Assembly (NCBI GenBank): GCA_963675135.1
Contig: OY776131.1
Span: 22,559,881 to 22,623,880 of the forward strand
DNA from: Galeopsis tetrahit
Lineage: Eukaryota > Streptophyta > Magnoliopsida > Lamiales > Lamiaceae
Direction: 5' to 3'
DNA: 64,000 bases
Translations under genes and position numbers: made by a program
Part shown: positions 44,906 to 56,852 of the stretch, in pieces
Layout: each line of letters opens with the position of its first letter
Numbering within the stretch: position 1 is the first letter of the stretch
The notes under the pieces: generated by a model
What the model was told of the DNA's origin: nothing
The model's input: the letters and a program-made list of their open reading frames with translations, nothing else
Database searches by the model: none

Positions 44906-46386
44906 TGAAAGTGTGTGTGCGTGCGAAATCAGAGATGTTGTCTGTTGTGTTGGCACAATCTAGACAACACTATGCAGCGGAATTTAAATTGCACGTACTG
45001 AAAATAGAAGTATTCAAAATTTGCGTAGATTATAAAATAATCTACGATGTTCACTATATAAAAATATGTGAAACGAGTACAACCTCTTTGAGGTGTATAA
45101 TTACACTACGAAAGTGTATACTGATTTACTAAGTTCTATGAAACTATCTCCCTCATAGATCTATGCACATAACCTAGTAAATAAGACTATGTTCTAACAC
45201 ACTATTATTCGGGTTTACAATAATGTGAAGAACTACAAGAAGAAACAAAGGTTTTCCTAACTAGAAGCGTATATAGCGTTCAATAGAGTAGTAGTCGATT
45301 TTAGCTTTCCTTCTTGTGTATCTTGTATTGAGGCAGGATTTTTTTTTATAGGCTTCAAATCCTACTGCCACAACGTCATGTAGATCGATTTTTACATGAT
45401 CTACCATGGAGAAGAATCACAGATTTTCCTAAAGCTAAATGCGCTAAGCACTCGATAGCTTTAGTAATGAATGTGTCTTCTTTCCTCTCATTTTCTTGTG
45501 TTGCAGCAGTCATCTATTAATAGGCACGAAATTCAACTGCTCCAACATCATGTAGATCAGTTCTTGCATGATCTACAACCTCCTCCACTAACTCCTTAAA
45601 AGTAGGAACTTGTTATATCATGCCCAATAACTTCTCACTCCTATGCAACTGCATGACTGGATGTTCTCCACGTCTTCAACCTGCACTAGGGACATTATGA
45701 GCAACAAGTGTAAGATCAGAGTTAGTGTTAGGCAAAAAGGACGAATGATGATGTTGTCTGATATGTTGGAACATTACGCACAACAACATCAACATTCTTC
45801 CTGATTTGGTTTTTCTACTGTAACACTTCTGATGTTAAACATACAGAAATATTCAAAGTAGACATATACAAAGTTTACATCAAGTAAATGACATAAAACC
45901 GTAATCACCAAATATAAGTAACATGTCTTTCTCTAAACACTAAAACAATGTGTTTAGATTAAAAACAGAAATAAAGAACAAAATGAAATCCTAAAATAAT
46001 AAAGGAAATAACAGAAATATAAATCATAAAAAGTTAAAAATAATAAAACAATAAAATCAAGCAATACAAGAAAATGAAGAACAGTTATGTAAAGAAGTAA
46101 AGGAGAGGATTGGACTGAATAACACTTCAGCTGCATCTTCATGGATCTGCACAAACTCCCCCATACTTTATAACTTCTCCAGTTTGTATGCTTTCATAAA
46201 TCTCCATGCACGGTCTTAATGACATCAACATCTTGTGCATCTTCAATTATTGTCTTATCACTTTCTTGTACAACTTTTATTTCTTGATTGTCACCATCAG
46301 TGTTGATTGTGAAAGAAAGGACGAATTATTAATGATGTTGTCGAATATGTTGTGACATTCTTCACAACATTGACACAACATCAACA
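44906..46386 (-). repeat. 5' LTR of the minus-strand copia
   Basis: 1,481 bp, near-identical to 39181-40668, with scattered substitutions and a 6-bp CATCAA indel. A TATA-like stretch (CCTATAAAAA on minus, near 45,350) could serve as promoter. Confidence 0.92.
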
Positions 46387-46648
46387 TGTTTAGATAGTTG
46401 ATTTTGTTGAAATTAATTATTTTCAACTCTATTTTGAAAAGTTTTGGTTTTGGGAACGTTTTGTATTGAAATACGGGAATTAAGAGCAAAGGGATTTTTA
46501 AGTATTTAATATGTTGACTAATTAAAAATGTATATGCAATTGAATGGGTAATATGGTACAATTATATGACAGTTTAACCTTAATTGTAACTCTAATTCAA
46601 TTTTGAACCAAATTGTAAAGGCTATATGTAGAATGACCCTTAGAGTAA
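46387..46648. other. AT-rich spacer between two copia elements
   Basis: Nothing recognised. Confidence 0.5.
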
Positions 46649-46908
46649 CTCCTTGTTAGACTAAGCAAAGTGTATTAACTAATAGTTAGTTAATTAGTTA
46701 TGAAGTTGTTAATAGAATTTAGTTAGTTACTTTGTAAATCTACTTTTATAAATAATACTCAATATATTCCATACTCTCTCAATTGAGAGAGTACCTTTAT
46801 TATCACACGATATCAGTCTTCTCTAAGAAAATTCTATCCTCCCTCAACTTTCTTTCTTTCTTGCTCGCCCCACCTGCTTCCTGCTCGTCGCCGCCGTGAT
46901 CATTCCTC

Positions 46909-47627
46909 ATGGTCGATCCCACCTCTCCAAAATCTGCCACATTCGTGTTTGATGCCACTCTATCTCTCTTCATGCCATGACACATCTTGTCACAGCTAAG
47001 TTGAAGCCCACAAAATATCTCATGTGGTATGGCCAAATCTATCCTCTTCTAGCTACTCAAAAGTTTCTCCCTTATGTCGATGGATCGGAGACAGTCCCTC
47101 TCCCTACGATCATTACGAATGTCGTTTCTTCTCCCAACCCCGACTACATTTCTTGGCAGTCTCGTGATCAAATTGTTTGAGTTTTCTTGACTTCTACTCT
47201 TATAAAGGAGACTATGGGACAAATTGTTCGAGTTTTCTTGACTTCTACTCTTATAGAGGAGGCGATGGGAGTTATCGTTGGATGTTTGTCCTCCGCCGAA
47301 ATTTGGATGAAACTAGCAACTGCCTTAAATCAACAATCAAAGGCACGGGAGTTACGTCTCAAAGATGAACTCCAATTAATCGAGAAAGGTCCAAGATCTG
47401 TTACTGAATATGGTTCCGCTTTCAAGAATTTATGTGACCAGCTCACCTCATCGACGACACCGACAAGTCGCATTGGTTTCTTAAGGGTCTTGGTTCTGAC
47501 TTCTATGGTTTTTCGACATCTCAAAATTAACAATCATCCCCTTCTTTCTTTTCCCGACTTACTCGCCAAGGCAGAAGCCCATGATCTCTTCACAAAATCT
47601 CTGGACACACCCTCTACCTCGTCTTAG
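46909..47627 (+). pseudogene. gag of the small copia (broken)
   Basis: The ATG at 46909 starts a frame that stops after about 24 codons. The gag core resumes in another frame (LKPTKYLMWYGQIYPLLATQ, then NPDYISWQSRDQ). A tandem duplication of about 50 bp (47177-47260, TTTTCTTGACTTCTACTCTTAT twice) disrupts it. 47187-47627 then gives the rest of a UBN2-like gag (SSAEIWMKLATALNQQSKAR, then YGSAFKNLCDQL). There is no clear knuckle left. Confidence 0.75.
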
Positions 47628-49720
47628 TCTCCGGCCTTCTTTGCTTACTCTTCATCCACTCCAGGTCGTGGTCGTTCTGAAAATTGAGGCCAGTTCAACC
47701 CTCGTGGTCTTGGTTTCTCCGATCGAGGACGAGGATGCTTCACTCCTCGTTGTTAAATCTGCAGATTCGATGGCCATTTTGCTCACACTAGTCCTCAACG
47801 ATTTATCACTCCTCCTGCTCGTCAGGCTCTTCTCGTCGAGACACCTCGACCTCCCTGCTCGTCTCAATCGCCTTATTATCAAACTGGTATATAGACACGG
47901 GTGCTTACTTGCATATGGTTTCTTCCTCGTCGACCCTTGATTCTGCTCTCCCTTACTCTGGATCAGACAACGTCATTGTAGGTAATGGTAACAATATCTC
48001 AATTTCTCATATTGGTTCTAGTCATATATCCGCTAATCTTCCTCTTTTCAACGTTCTTGTTGTTCCTCGTCTTACCAAAAATTTACTTTTTGTTAGTCAA
48101 CTCACTACTGATCTTAATGTTCAGATTTTATTTACTAACAATGGGTTTCAAATCCATAATCGGACAACAGGGCTTGTCTTAGCTCGTGGAAAACTTGAAC
48201 ATGGCCTTTATATCTTGGATAATTGTCACTCGCCATTAGCTGCTTCGCTTACTCCTACACATTATTGTAGTTCCTTTGAACAATGGCATAATAGATTAGG
48301 ACATGTTAGTATAGAGACTATCTCTCTCTTAAAAAATCTTGGTCGCCTGTCTGTGACTTCTATTCTCCCAAAACCATATATGTGTATATCATGTTAAAAG
48401 GCTAAGAGCAAACGTTTACCTTTCTCTTTAAATGAAAAACGTGCCTCACATGTTGTTGATCTTATTTATTGTGATCTTTGGGGACCCTCCCCGGTTAAAA
48501 ATAATGATGGCTTCTTGTACTATGTTGTTTTTGTTGATGTTCATTCTCGATTGTCTTGGCTCTACCCGTTGAAATTAAAATCAGGATTTTACTCGACATT
48601 TGTGCACTTTAAAGCATTGGTTGAAAATCAATTATCTAGAAAAATTAAACGATTTCAAACTGATGGTCGTACCGAATTTACTAATCATCGTCTTCGTGAT
48701 CTACTAAACTCTTCTGGAATCATTCACAATATGTTTTGTCCTTATACTCCTTCTCAAAATGGCCAAGAAGAACGTAAGCATAGACATATAACTGAAATGG
48801 GTCTATGTTTACTATTTCACTCTTCTGTTCCCACTGCTTATTGGGTTGAAGCCCTTGCTACTACCACTTATCTCATTAATAGACTCCATACTCCCACTCA
48901 TTAATAGACTCCCTACTCCCATTCTCTCAAATAAATCACCTTTTGAGCTTATGTTCGCCACACCTCTCACTTACTCGCATCTCCGTATTTTTTGTTATCG
49001 TATTTTTCCTTGTTTACGTGACTATATTTCTAACAAGTTGTCCCCTCATCGTATACCTTGTGTATTTTTAGGGTATAACTCTAGCCACAAAGGCTACTAC
49101 TGTTTGGAGAACCAACATGCTCGCCTATATGTTACTGGTCATGCCGTATTTGACGAAACTGTTTTCCCTTTTGCCAATTCCTCCTCGTCAGCACCTTCTC
49201 AACATCTACCCATTACTAGCTTTGATGATTTCGTTCCTCCCTAGTCGCCACCCGCACCACCCTTATCTTCCTCGCCCCCCTCTCCTCCTTGCTCGTTGTG
49301 CATACCTTCCCCTATCATCAAACCTCTGCCTCTCCCTTCACTCAATCACCCTATACCACCTAGTGCTCGCCCAACTGTTCGTCCTCCACCTGCTCCTCAT
49401 CAACCTCGCTTCCCATCTCATCCCCCTGTCCGACCAACTGTTTAGCCATCTGCCACCACTCAACCCATTGTGCCCTCGCTCAAAGGATGGCATCTTCAAA
49501 CCAAAACACCCTTCCTCCACTTCGTTTCTTGCTCATCAAAGTTTGCTCCCAGCCATTCATGCGTCCCCTGGCCCTAAAGGCTTAAAATCCGCTGCAAAAT
49601 CTCCTCATTGGCTAGCTGCTATGGATGACGAGCTACAGGCTCTCTACAAAAATAACATTTGGGACCTAGTTCTTGCTCCACCCAATACAAATATAGTCGG
49701 CTCCAAATAGGGTTTTCGCA
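47628..49720 (+). pseudogene. Protease and integrase of the small copia (broken)
   Basis: The protease residues WYIDTGAYLHM lie near 47,886-47,920. The GAG-pre-integrase block is in 47909-48397 (WHNRLGHVSIETISLLKNLG). The integrase core has Asp in YCDLWGPS, Asp in QTDGRTEF and Glu in QNGQEERKHRH (48,460-48,790), so the triad survives. The C-terminal FELMFATPLTYSHLRIFCYR and CVFLGYNSSHKGY blocks follow in another frame. Stops at 48395 and 48902 and at least three frameshifts split it. Confidence 0.82.
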
Positions 49721-51150
49721 CAAAGTTTTTTGCTAATGGTTCTGTTGATCGTCACAAATTAAAGCTCGCTTAGTCGCTCAGGGTTTTACTCAGATTCCTG
49801 GTTTTGATTACGAACATACCTTCAGTCCGGTCATCAAATCAGTTATTTTTTGTGTCATCCTTTCTCTTGTCGTCATGAACAACTGATCCCTGCATCAACT
49901 GGATGTAAACAATGCCTTCCTGCATGGTCTCCTCGATAAACCCATCTATATGAGTCAACCACTAGACTTTGTTAATCCCTCTTCGATCGAATCATGTTTG
50001 TCGCCTAAACAAGACACTCTATGGTCTGAAACAAGCTCCTCGAGCTTGGTTTCAGCATTTTTGTGATTTTATGCTCGTCCTCGGCTTCAAAGAAAGTCAA
50101 TCCGACTCTTCCTTGTTCGTCTTCGCCTCAGGTCATACTCTTCTTTATCTTCTTATTTATGTTGATGATATTATAATAATGGGTAACAATCACATCTCTG
50201 TTGCTCGTCTTATCTCCAGGATCAACAAGGAGTTCGCCATTAAAGATCTTGGCCATCTCACCTACTTCCTAGGCCTAGAAGTAACCTATACCAACCAGGG
50301 CTTATTTCTAGGTCAATCCAAATATGCCAAAGACATTTTTGCTCGCGTAGAGATGATTGAATCCAAACCAATTTCCACTTCTATCTCCTCGACTAATCTT
50401 CTTCGAGCTGATGGCCAAACCTTTTCTGATCCAACTCTCTTTCGCTCTCTTGTTGGTGCTCTCCAGTATCTTACGATCACCCGCCCAAATCTATCCTTTG
50501 CGGTCAACACTGTTAGTCAGTTTCAAGATCGCCCAACCACTGATCATTTTCAGGCTGTCAAAAGGATTTTTCGCTATGTTAAAGGCACAATCGATCTTGG
50601 TCTCCAATTCTCAACAGGTACGCCTTCGCTGTTCGGCTACTCTAATGCGGATTGGGCCCGATGTCTTGACACTCGCCATTCAACATATGGTTATTCCATC
50701 TTCCTCGGCCCAAACCTGGTCTCTTGGGGGAGCTAAAAAGCAATCAACAGTCTCCCGTTCTAGTTGTGAATATGAGTATCGTGCCATGGCGAACACAGCC
50801 TCCGAAATCATTTGGTTATGCTCGCTTCTTCGCGAACTCTGTGCTCTTCCATATGTTATTCCTACATTACTTTGCGATAACAAAAGTGCATTTTTTTCCC
50901 AGAATCTAGTCGCCCAAAAATGAGCAAAACACATTGACATTGATTACCACTTTGTTCGTGAGCTTGTCACTTCTGGTCGTCTTCAGACACAATTTGTTCC
51001 AACCACTTTACAAATTGCGGACATATTCACAAAGAGTTTGATGCATCCGTTATTTGAGTATTTTCGTCACAAGCTCCGCGTATGCTCGCTCTCAAATGCT
51101 CGCCCAAATTCTGATCGCCATACTACTGCTTGCATAGCTTTGCTTGAGGG
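49721..51150 (+). pseudogene. Reverse transcriptase and RNase H of the small copia (broken)
   Basis: RT blocks: GFDYEHTFSPVIKS (49,800-49,850), LHQLDVNNAFLHG, LNKTLYGLKQAPRAWFQ and the catalytic YVDDIIIMG (50,158-50,185), then KDLGHLTYFLGLEV. A frame change near 50,740 separates the RNase H part (SSCEYEYRAMANTASEIIWL, CDNKSAFF, then HIDIDYHFVREL and ADIFTKSL). It would convert element RNA to DNA if intact; here at least four stops or shifts prevent that. Confidence 0.82.
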
Positions 51151-51281
51151 GGGATGTTAGACTAAGCAAAGTGTATTAACTAAGTTAGTTAGTTAATTAG
51201 TTATGAAGTTGTTAATAGAAGTTAGTTAGTTAGTTACTTTGTAAATATATCTCATTGAGAGAGTACCTTTATATTATCACA

Positions 51282-51783
51282 CCCCATTAATACTAATACA
51301 AAATTTAGCACCCTATCCCCGAGTCGGGACCTGTCAAAAATATTATCTTATAGAGTTTATTAATTAATTGAGTATTAATTTATAGAGTCTCAACTGTAAA
51401 CAATTCTACATTAAAACTCTTGTAAATTGTAAATGTTCAATTATTAATGGGACGAAGGGAGTATTAATTTGATGAGTCAAAATTTTAATTGAAAAATTAA
51501 TAATATATTAAAATCACTTAAAATTCAATTACACGTTGCATACAAGAATTTGTCAATACCTAATAGTTATTTCATCTGTCTCATTATTAATTGAACATTT
51601 ACTTTTGCACGAGTTTTAATGTATAATTTTTTTATTAGTATTAAAGGAGATATATTTACTTTTTGTTTGTGTGTAAAAAATAATGTCATGTCATCAGACA
51701 TAAATCTATTAAGGGTGTGCCCTCTAGTAATTTTGTAAAAAATTGAGGGATATTTTAGTAATTTCACATATATATAAAAATAA
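51282..51783. other. AT-rich spacer with MITE scraps
   Basis: GGGACGAAGGGAG followed by TA (51,454-51,468) looks like a Stowaway right end and TCATCTGTCTCATTATTAAT (about 51,572) like a left end of the same family, in outward order, so they are not one intact element. No gene. Confidence 0.45.
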
Positions 51784-51785
51784 TA

Positions 51786-51874
51786 CTCTCTCCATCCACC
51801 AAATAATGTCCCATTGGGGTGGGGCACAAAGTTTTAAGGAAAAAGGTAGATAAAGTAAGGGTATTATAGGGTAA
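51786..51874. mobile_element. Stowaway-like MITE, left half (split by the Helitron)
   Basis: Starts CTCTCTCCATCC after TA (51784-51785). Its partner is 61197-61360. The two halves joined line up base for base with the MITE at 59497-59788 around the junction (GGGTA, then TGTGGGGTCCATT), so they were one element of about 253 bp. Confidence 0.8.
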
Positions 51875-52378
51875 CTAGCTCTATACCCGCGTTTTACGCG
51901 GATTGATTTATTAAAATAATAAATTTAAATATTATATTATTTTTTATATTTTTAAATATTATATTAATTTATATATCTTTTTCGAGATGTGAGACTTAAA
52001 CTTTTTTTATTCTAATATATTTATAACATATACCTTTCTACAAATTTGAATCTATATTATTGTATTTATATTTTTATATATTATAATATTTTTTAATATA
52101 TTAATAACATATACATTAATAAAATTATGGTTTTAATTGTAAAATTAAGAAAATATTTTTAATAAGTAAGAATATTATAAAATAATTTTATTAATAAAAT
52201 ATATATATAAAATTACAAATTTCTAAAAAATTTAAAACGTTTGTAGTATGCTAGCATGGTTTTTCGCAATGATAAAATAGGAGACTGATTTTGAAATTTG
52301 ATTTGAAATTTGAATTTCAAAATCTAGTAAATTGTGACACGTATCCAATTATATTCTCACAAATATAGAGTATTAAGA
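51875..52378 (-). mobile_element. Minimal Helitron unit (alternative 5' end)
   Basis: The 5'-terminal motif TCTTAATACTCTATATTTG occurs again on the minus strand at 52378, with T at 52379 giving the required A on the minus strand. From there to the common 3' end is a 504-bp element of canonical form. It may be the core from which the longer Helitron was built. Confidence 0.6.
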
Positions 52379-52403
52379 TGTTACAAATATCTCAAGAAAA
52401 TTA

Positions 52404-52743
52404 TCCCCTATAATACTAATAGGGAGTTTTAAAATGATGATGTGTCGTCTTGTGAGAGCTTTGACCTACGTGTCATTTTATTAAAAATCGAGTTACACGT
52501 GTAATTTTGTTATTTGTTATGAAGCCACGTCTGCAGTAATATTTTAAGCATATATATTTTCCTTACTTAATTTATAATTACATGTTATTCAATATTTTTC
52601 ATCTATTAATTTTTCAATTACATTAATTATTCAATTTAAATCTTTATGTGAAATTTTAGAAGTGTATCTTTAAAATATGAATTATACTATTTTAATTATT
52701 AATTTTTATCAATATACCGCGTAATACGCGGGGAGTCATCTAG
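52404..52743 (+). mobile_element. Mini-Helitron, plus strand
   Basis: Begins TCCCCTATAATACTAATAGG after A (52403), ends with hairpin CCGCGTAATACGCGG, eight bases and CTAG before T (52744). 340 bp, non-coding. Its 5' end is closely related to the mini-Helitron at 60771-61190. Confidence 0.8.
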
Positions 52744-53061
52744 TATATATATATAGTTACCTGGTCATTTTACTTGTGATTTCTAATCTACAGTAACGTA
52801 AGTAGAACTAAAAAATATAGAAAAATACTTTTCATGCAATAATTTTACCAAACAATTGAACTTCCTTTTTCTATTGGTATACCTTTTTCATTTGTATATA
52901 TTTATTAAAAAGGTATTAACCATTTCATATTTAAAATTTTGCAATGGTGTACGACAGGAAACATTTGAGATTTTTACGCTCTACAATCATTCCCTTTTTA
53001 AATTCATTTCTATCTATTTTATTTAGTTATTCTAAAATTTAAATAATCACATTATTTTCTC

Positions 53062-53236
53062 GCCATCCCGACTAATCAATAATATTTTTAGGATGGTCAT
53101 TTAACTAAAAAAAGACTCAATATTTTGTATAATATCAATTATACTAACTCGCCATCCCGACTAATCAATAATATTTTTAGGATGGTCATTTAACTAAAAA
53201 AAAGACTCGATATTTTGTATAATATCAACTATAACT
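53062..53236. repeat. Tandem duplication, about 87-bp unit
   Basis: Two adjacent copies of a unit with CTCGCCATCCCGACTAATCA, then ATTTTTAGGATGGTCATT and GACTC[AG]ATATTTTGTATAA. Confidence 0.85.
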
Positions 53237-53274
53237 ATATTAGGTTTGGATCATTTTATGTGATAAATAAAAAA

Positions 53275-54078
53275 AAATTGGATCATTCTTACCCCTTAAA
53301 TTTATTATTTTCATATTAAACAAAATCCATAAAATTCGAATAATCTCTGATTAAAAAAATTTATTATTTTCATATTAAACAAAATTCATAAAATTCGAAT
53401 AATCTCTAATTAAAATAAGATGATTAAGCATAAAATAAAAATATATTCTTATATGTACACGTTAAAATCCGTCCATATATATTATTTTAGAAGAATCAAA
53501 TCAATTAATCAACAAAAAGTATATTTCCCATTAACACAGTTCAATAACTAACATTAAATACATATATAATCAATTACACAATATTTTTTCCTATTTACCA
53601 TTAAATACATAACTTTATAAATTATAAATCATAAAAAAAATTATTGAAGATAACAAATTTTGAATTTTATTTTATATAACTTTGAATAGATTTTTATTGT
53701 ATATTATTAATATTAAATTTATTTAAGATCAACGTAAGTCATTATCAAAATTATTTAGGTTATTAAATATTCTCTAAAGAGTCTTGACAATAGTTCTATT
53801 ACAAAATCATTTACTCATTAGAACCTGTAAATACAATACATTGAAAATAAATGATGATTACTCATACAAAAGGAAATAGAAATTTAACTGCATAATTATA
53901 AACTGCAAAAATAAGTCGATTGAACTGCAAAAATAAGTCGATTGAATTGATTATATTAAACCTGCAAATCTAGAAAATCTACAAAAATTAGAAAGAACGT
54001 GAATTGATAAGAAAAATAAGACGATTGATATTACCTCACCATAAATTACAAATGGTTGCAACATGAATATTGATAAAA
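53275..54078. repeat. Helitron block P, copy 1
   Basis: Direct repeat of 57737-58823 (starting GGATCATTCTTA.CCCTTAA and ending TTGCAACATGAA). The copies differ by substitutions and by a stretch of about 300 bp near 58,195-58,500 present only in copy 2. Confidence 0.8.
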
Positions 54079-54899
54079 GGGGAAATTATTGTTAAGGTCA
54101 TTTCACTAAGAGATTTATCTAATAGGCATAGGTTTTTTTTTTTTAAATCTATTAAGGTCAAAATGGCACCTAATAAGACATTGTTGCCCTTTACCAATTT
54201 AAATAATTTGAAATTAATAAATATTAATAATTTGAAATTAATAATTTTGAATTAATGCAGTTCCTAGTTATACGCACCTTCCAATTATTAAAAAATTCCT
54301 AAAATTAAACAATTCGAATTAATTGTTAATTATTCAAACAAATAAAAATAAAAAATCGGCATTTTATGATCCTTCCAATCATTCAAATATTCCTAAAATT
54401 AAGCAATTCGAATTAATTGTTAATTATCCAAACAAAAAAAGTTAAAAAATCTGCATTTTATGATTCAGAAATAAGCGTGTCATAGAGTATACAATTCCCC
54501 ATATGTTGAATATGCATATATATATATGAAATAGATTATGAATTTTAATATGAACAGTGAAATGAATTTTGTTATGTAGAAATGGGTTATGAAGACATAT
54601 GTTCATTTCAATATAAAGTTTAAAACGGCATACATGACTGAACTTTTTGGTATGCATAAAATAACATGAAACAATGTGCACAGAGTGACATGCATATCAA
54701 TATGCAAAATAGATGTGCACATTTGTAAATGGCATATTCAAACAGGGGTTTGTTGTGATGTAGGGATTTCATACTTAATTCAGTTAATATCACTGAAAAG
54801 AATTGTTCAGAATAATAAGACGAAGACATAAAATGTTAATGCCTACATACCAATAAACATGTTAATAACATGAAAACACAAAAAATATTGAAATTATAC

Positions 54900-55512
54900 C
54901 ATCAGAAGATCCCGATCGCTTGACCCGTTTGATCTTCTCTAACTGAACCTCTGTATCCATAAACAAACGCATCCTCTGAACCTCCAAATCCTTGGCGAAT
55001 TGCATCCTCTGTTTCTCAAGCTCAATCATCTGTCTCTGCTTCATACCTTCCACCTTTTCATATATCTCTCCAAACCTCTCAATCGCCTTGGCTAACCTCT
55101 TCAGTCCCTCCCCTCCTTCCTCCCCCTTCTCCGGTTCCTCCCCCTCCGATTCTCCGTCGTCCTCCTCCACATCCGCTTCATCTTCAGTAGCAGCAGCCGC
55201 CGCAGCCATAGCTGAGTAATTCCTCCTGAAATTGGACGACTCCTGCAAAAAAGGCGGTGACGAAATCGGTCGCTTCTGCGGCAAACTCGTCGGCGTAACC
55301 GTAACCATCGCAGGCATCAGCAGTTTCCGGTAGGGTAACGGCACAGCCATCGGCGGCGAGGGCGATGAGAGTCTGTTCTGATTCTTATTGCCATTAGATC
55401 CAATCAAAAGCTCCAAATGGGAATAAAAGGGCCAGGAGGAAGTTAGGGTTCCGTTAGAGTCAGCGATCTTAGCCCTCTCGGTTTTGTACTTCTTCTTGAG
55501 AGTATCAATTAA
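54900..55512 (-). pseudogene. Captured C-terminal part of a trihelix (ASIL-like) transcription factor gene
   Basis: On the minus strand about 204 codons are open. The first part, LKKKYKTERAKIADSNGTLT and WPFYSHLELLIGSN (55,505-55,395), is the end of the trihelix DNA-binding domain. Then come a Pro-rich linker, an Ala run, an acidic Glu/Asp stretch and the C-terminal coiled coil LAKAIERFGEIYEKVEGMKQ, RQMIELEKQRMQFAKDLEVQ, diagnostic of ASIL-type trihelix proteins. The N-terminal part of the trihelix is missing: similarity stops abruptly at about 55,512. The other end is a splice donor (GATG|GTATAA) with intron-like sequence beyond, so capture was at DNA level. No start codon or promoter of its own is evident. 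ORFs opposite it are shadows. Confidence 0.85.
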
Positions 55513-55584
55513 TGTTTGAATTTAAATTTCGAATTAAGAGGTAAAATCTATTAATTAAGAGGTTATATTAATATAAAGGGCAAA

Positions 55585-56737
55585 GGGAAAATATCAATTT
55601 TGGTCACCGAGTTTTACTTCTTTTCATATTTGGTCACCCACATTTGATCACTATCAAAATTGGTCACTCACTTATTATATTCTATCAAAATTTATCATTC
55701 CGTTAGTCAATCTGTCATTGACTAACGGAGAAAGAGTTTTGAGCTCAAAATTTTCAAAACATTAAAAACTTTTGATGCATCTTCTAGAAACTAATGAAAC
55801 AAACGCAGTAGTAAGAATGAAACATGTGAAACGCGTTCTCATGCGGAATTTTCATTATATTTATCCTTGATTAGAAAGAATTCTCAAACGTGATTCAATC
55901 AACTTGCTGGGTAGTCAAAAAAATTTCAATAAATTTTTAATAATTATTTAACTCAATTATGAATTCATTTGTTGTTGGTTAATTTTTAGAACGTGATTCA
56001 ATCAACGTGATTCAATCAACTTGCTGGGTAGTCAAAAAAAATTCAGTAAGTTTTTAATAATTATTTAACTCAATTATGAATTCATTTGTTGTTGGTTTAC
56101 TTTTTATTTTACAGGAAAATGAGAAACTCGGTTTACTTTTTATTTTACAGGAAAATGAGAAACTCAAGATAGAATGAAACTTTGTACTCTTGTTTTTTTT
56201 TAACAATTGTACTCTGTTTTTCAATTCTTGGTTTCATATTGAATTTGTATAATAATTGGAGATATAAATTTGGAAAAATATCAATTTTGGTCTTTTTGAC
56301 TACCCAGCAAGTTGATTGAATCACGTTCCAGAAGATGCATGAGAATTCTTTCTAATAAAGAATAAATATAATGAAAATTTCAAGATGCATGAGAATTCTT
56401 TTGACCTATTACGGATAAATATAATGAGAATTCCTTCTGATCTATAAGATAAAACTAAGATTCTTCAATGGGTATTCACGCTCCGGTAGGTTCCACATGT
56501 TTCATTCTTGCTACTCCGTTTGTTTCATTAGTTTGTAGAAGATGCATCAGAAGTTTTTAATGTTTTGAAAATTTTGAGCTCAAAACTCTTTCTCCGTTAG
56601 TCAATAACAGATTGACTAACGGAATTATCAATTTTGATAGAATATAATAAGTGAGTGACCAATTTTGATAGTGATCAAATGTGGGTGATCAAATATGAAA
56701 AGAGGTAAAACTGGATGACCAAAATTGATATTTTCCC
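55585..56737. mobile_element. Mutator-type long-TIR element nested in the Pack-MULE
   Basis: A perfect 9-bp duplication AAGGGCAAA (55576-55584 and 56738-56746) flanks inverted repeats of over 300 bp that start GGGAAAATATCAATTTTGGT. The centre contains two tandem duplications: a roughly 120-bp unit with CGTGATTCAATCAACTTGCT (55,890-56,100) and a 36-bp unit with TTTATTTTACAGGAAAATGA (56,096-56,165). Non-coding. Confidence 0.88.
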
Positions 56738-56852
56738 AAGGGCAAATACGGGTTTTTGACACAAAAATGACCTTATTAGGAAATTTTAAAAGTTGTATGT
56801 TTTAGTTGTTTAATAGTCTATAAAAATGACCTTATTAGGAGGTAATATTCTC

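Larger units (their letters stand above)
39181..46386 (-). mobile_element. SIRE/Maximus-type copia element, complete ends, RT-less
   Basis: The element is 7,206 bp on the minus strand, with LTRs of about 1.48 kb and the perfect 5-bp duplication TGTTT (39176-39180 and 46387-46391). The primer site GGTATCAGAGCC and the purine tract AATTGGGGGAGAT are intact. Internally it keeps parts of gag, protease and integrase, then jumps to RNase H; reverse transcriptase is deleted, and gag and the envelope-like region are reduced. The LTRs differ by about 2 percent by eye, so a non-autonomous form probably moved recently using proteins from another copy. Confidence 0.93.
46654..51281 (+). mobile_element. 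Small Ty1/copia element, plus strand, decayed
   Basis: Short LTRs of 154 bp (46654-46807) and 127 bp (51155-51281) start TGTTAGACTAAGCAAAG and end TTATCACA. The 3' LTR lacks an internal stretch present in the 5' LTR. A purine tract TTGAGGGGGGA precedes the 3' LTR. The flanks CTCCT and CCCCA do not form a clean duplication. gag, protease, integrase, RT and RNase H are present in the normal copia order but carry many stops and frameshifts. Confidence 0.88.
54079..56852 (-). mobile_element. Pack-MULE carrying a trihelix gene fragment
   Basis: A perfect 9-bp target duplication TTGATAAAA (54070-54078 and 56853-56861) and imperfect inverted ends (GGGGAAATTATTG..AAGGTCATTT at left, its counterpart at right as AAATGACCTTATTAGGAGG). 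The empty site survives in the second P-Q copy at about 58,815. The cargo is a piece of a host transcription-factor gene. A second Mutator-type element (55585-56737) later entered it; without that the Pack-MULE is about 1.6 kb. There is no transposase. Confidence 0.78.

Noticed and set aside
39180..45132. Near-identical short ORFs at 39180-39407 and 44911-45132 as a duplicated gene
   Set aside because: They are the two copies of the copia LTR end.
54862..55416. Minus-strand 184-codon ORF as an intact host gene
   Set aside because: It begins at a TTG inside a longer open frame, lacks the N-terminal trihelix part, runs into an intron at its 3' end and lies within a TIR element with a 9-bp duplication.
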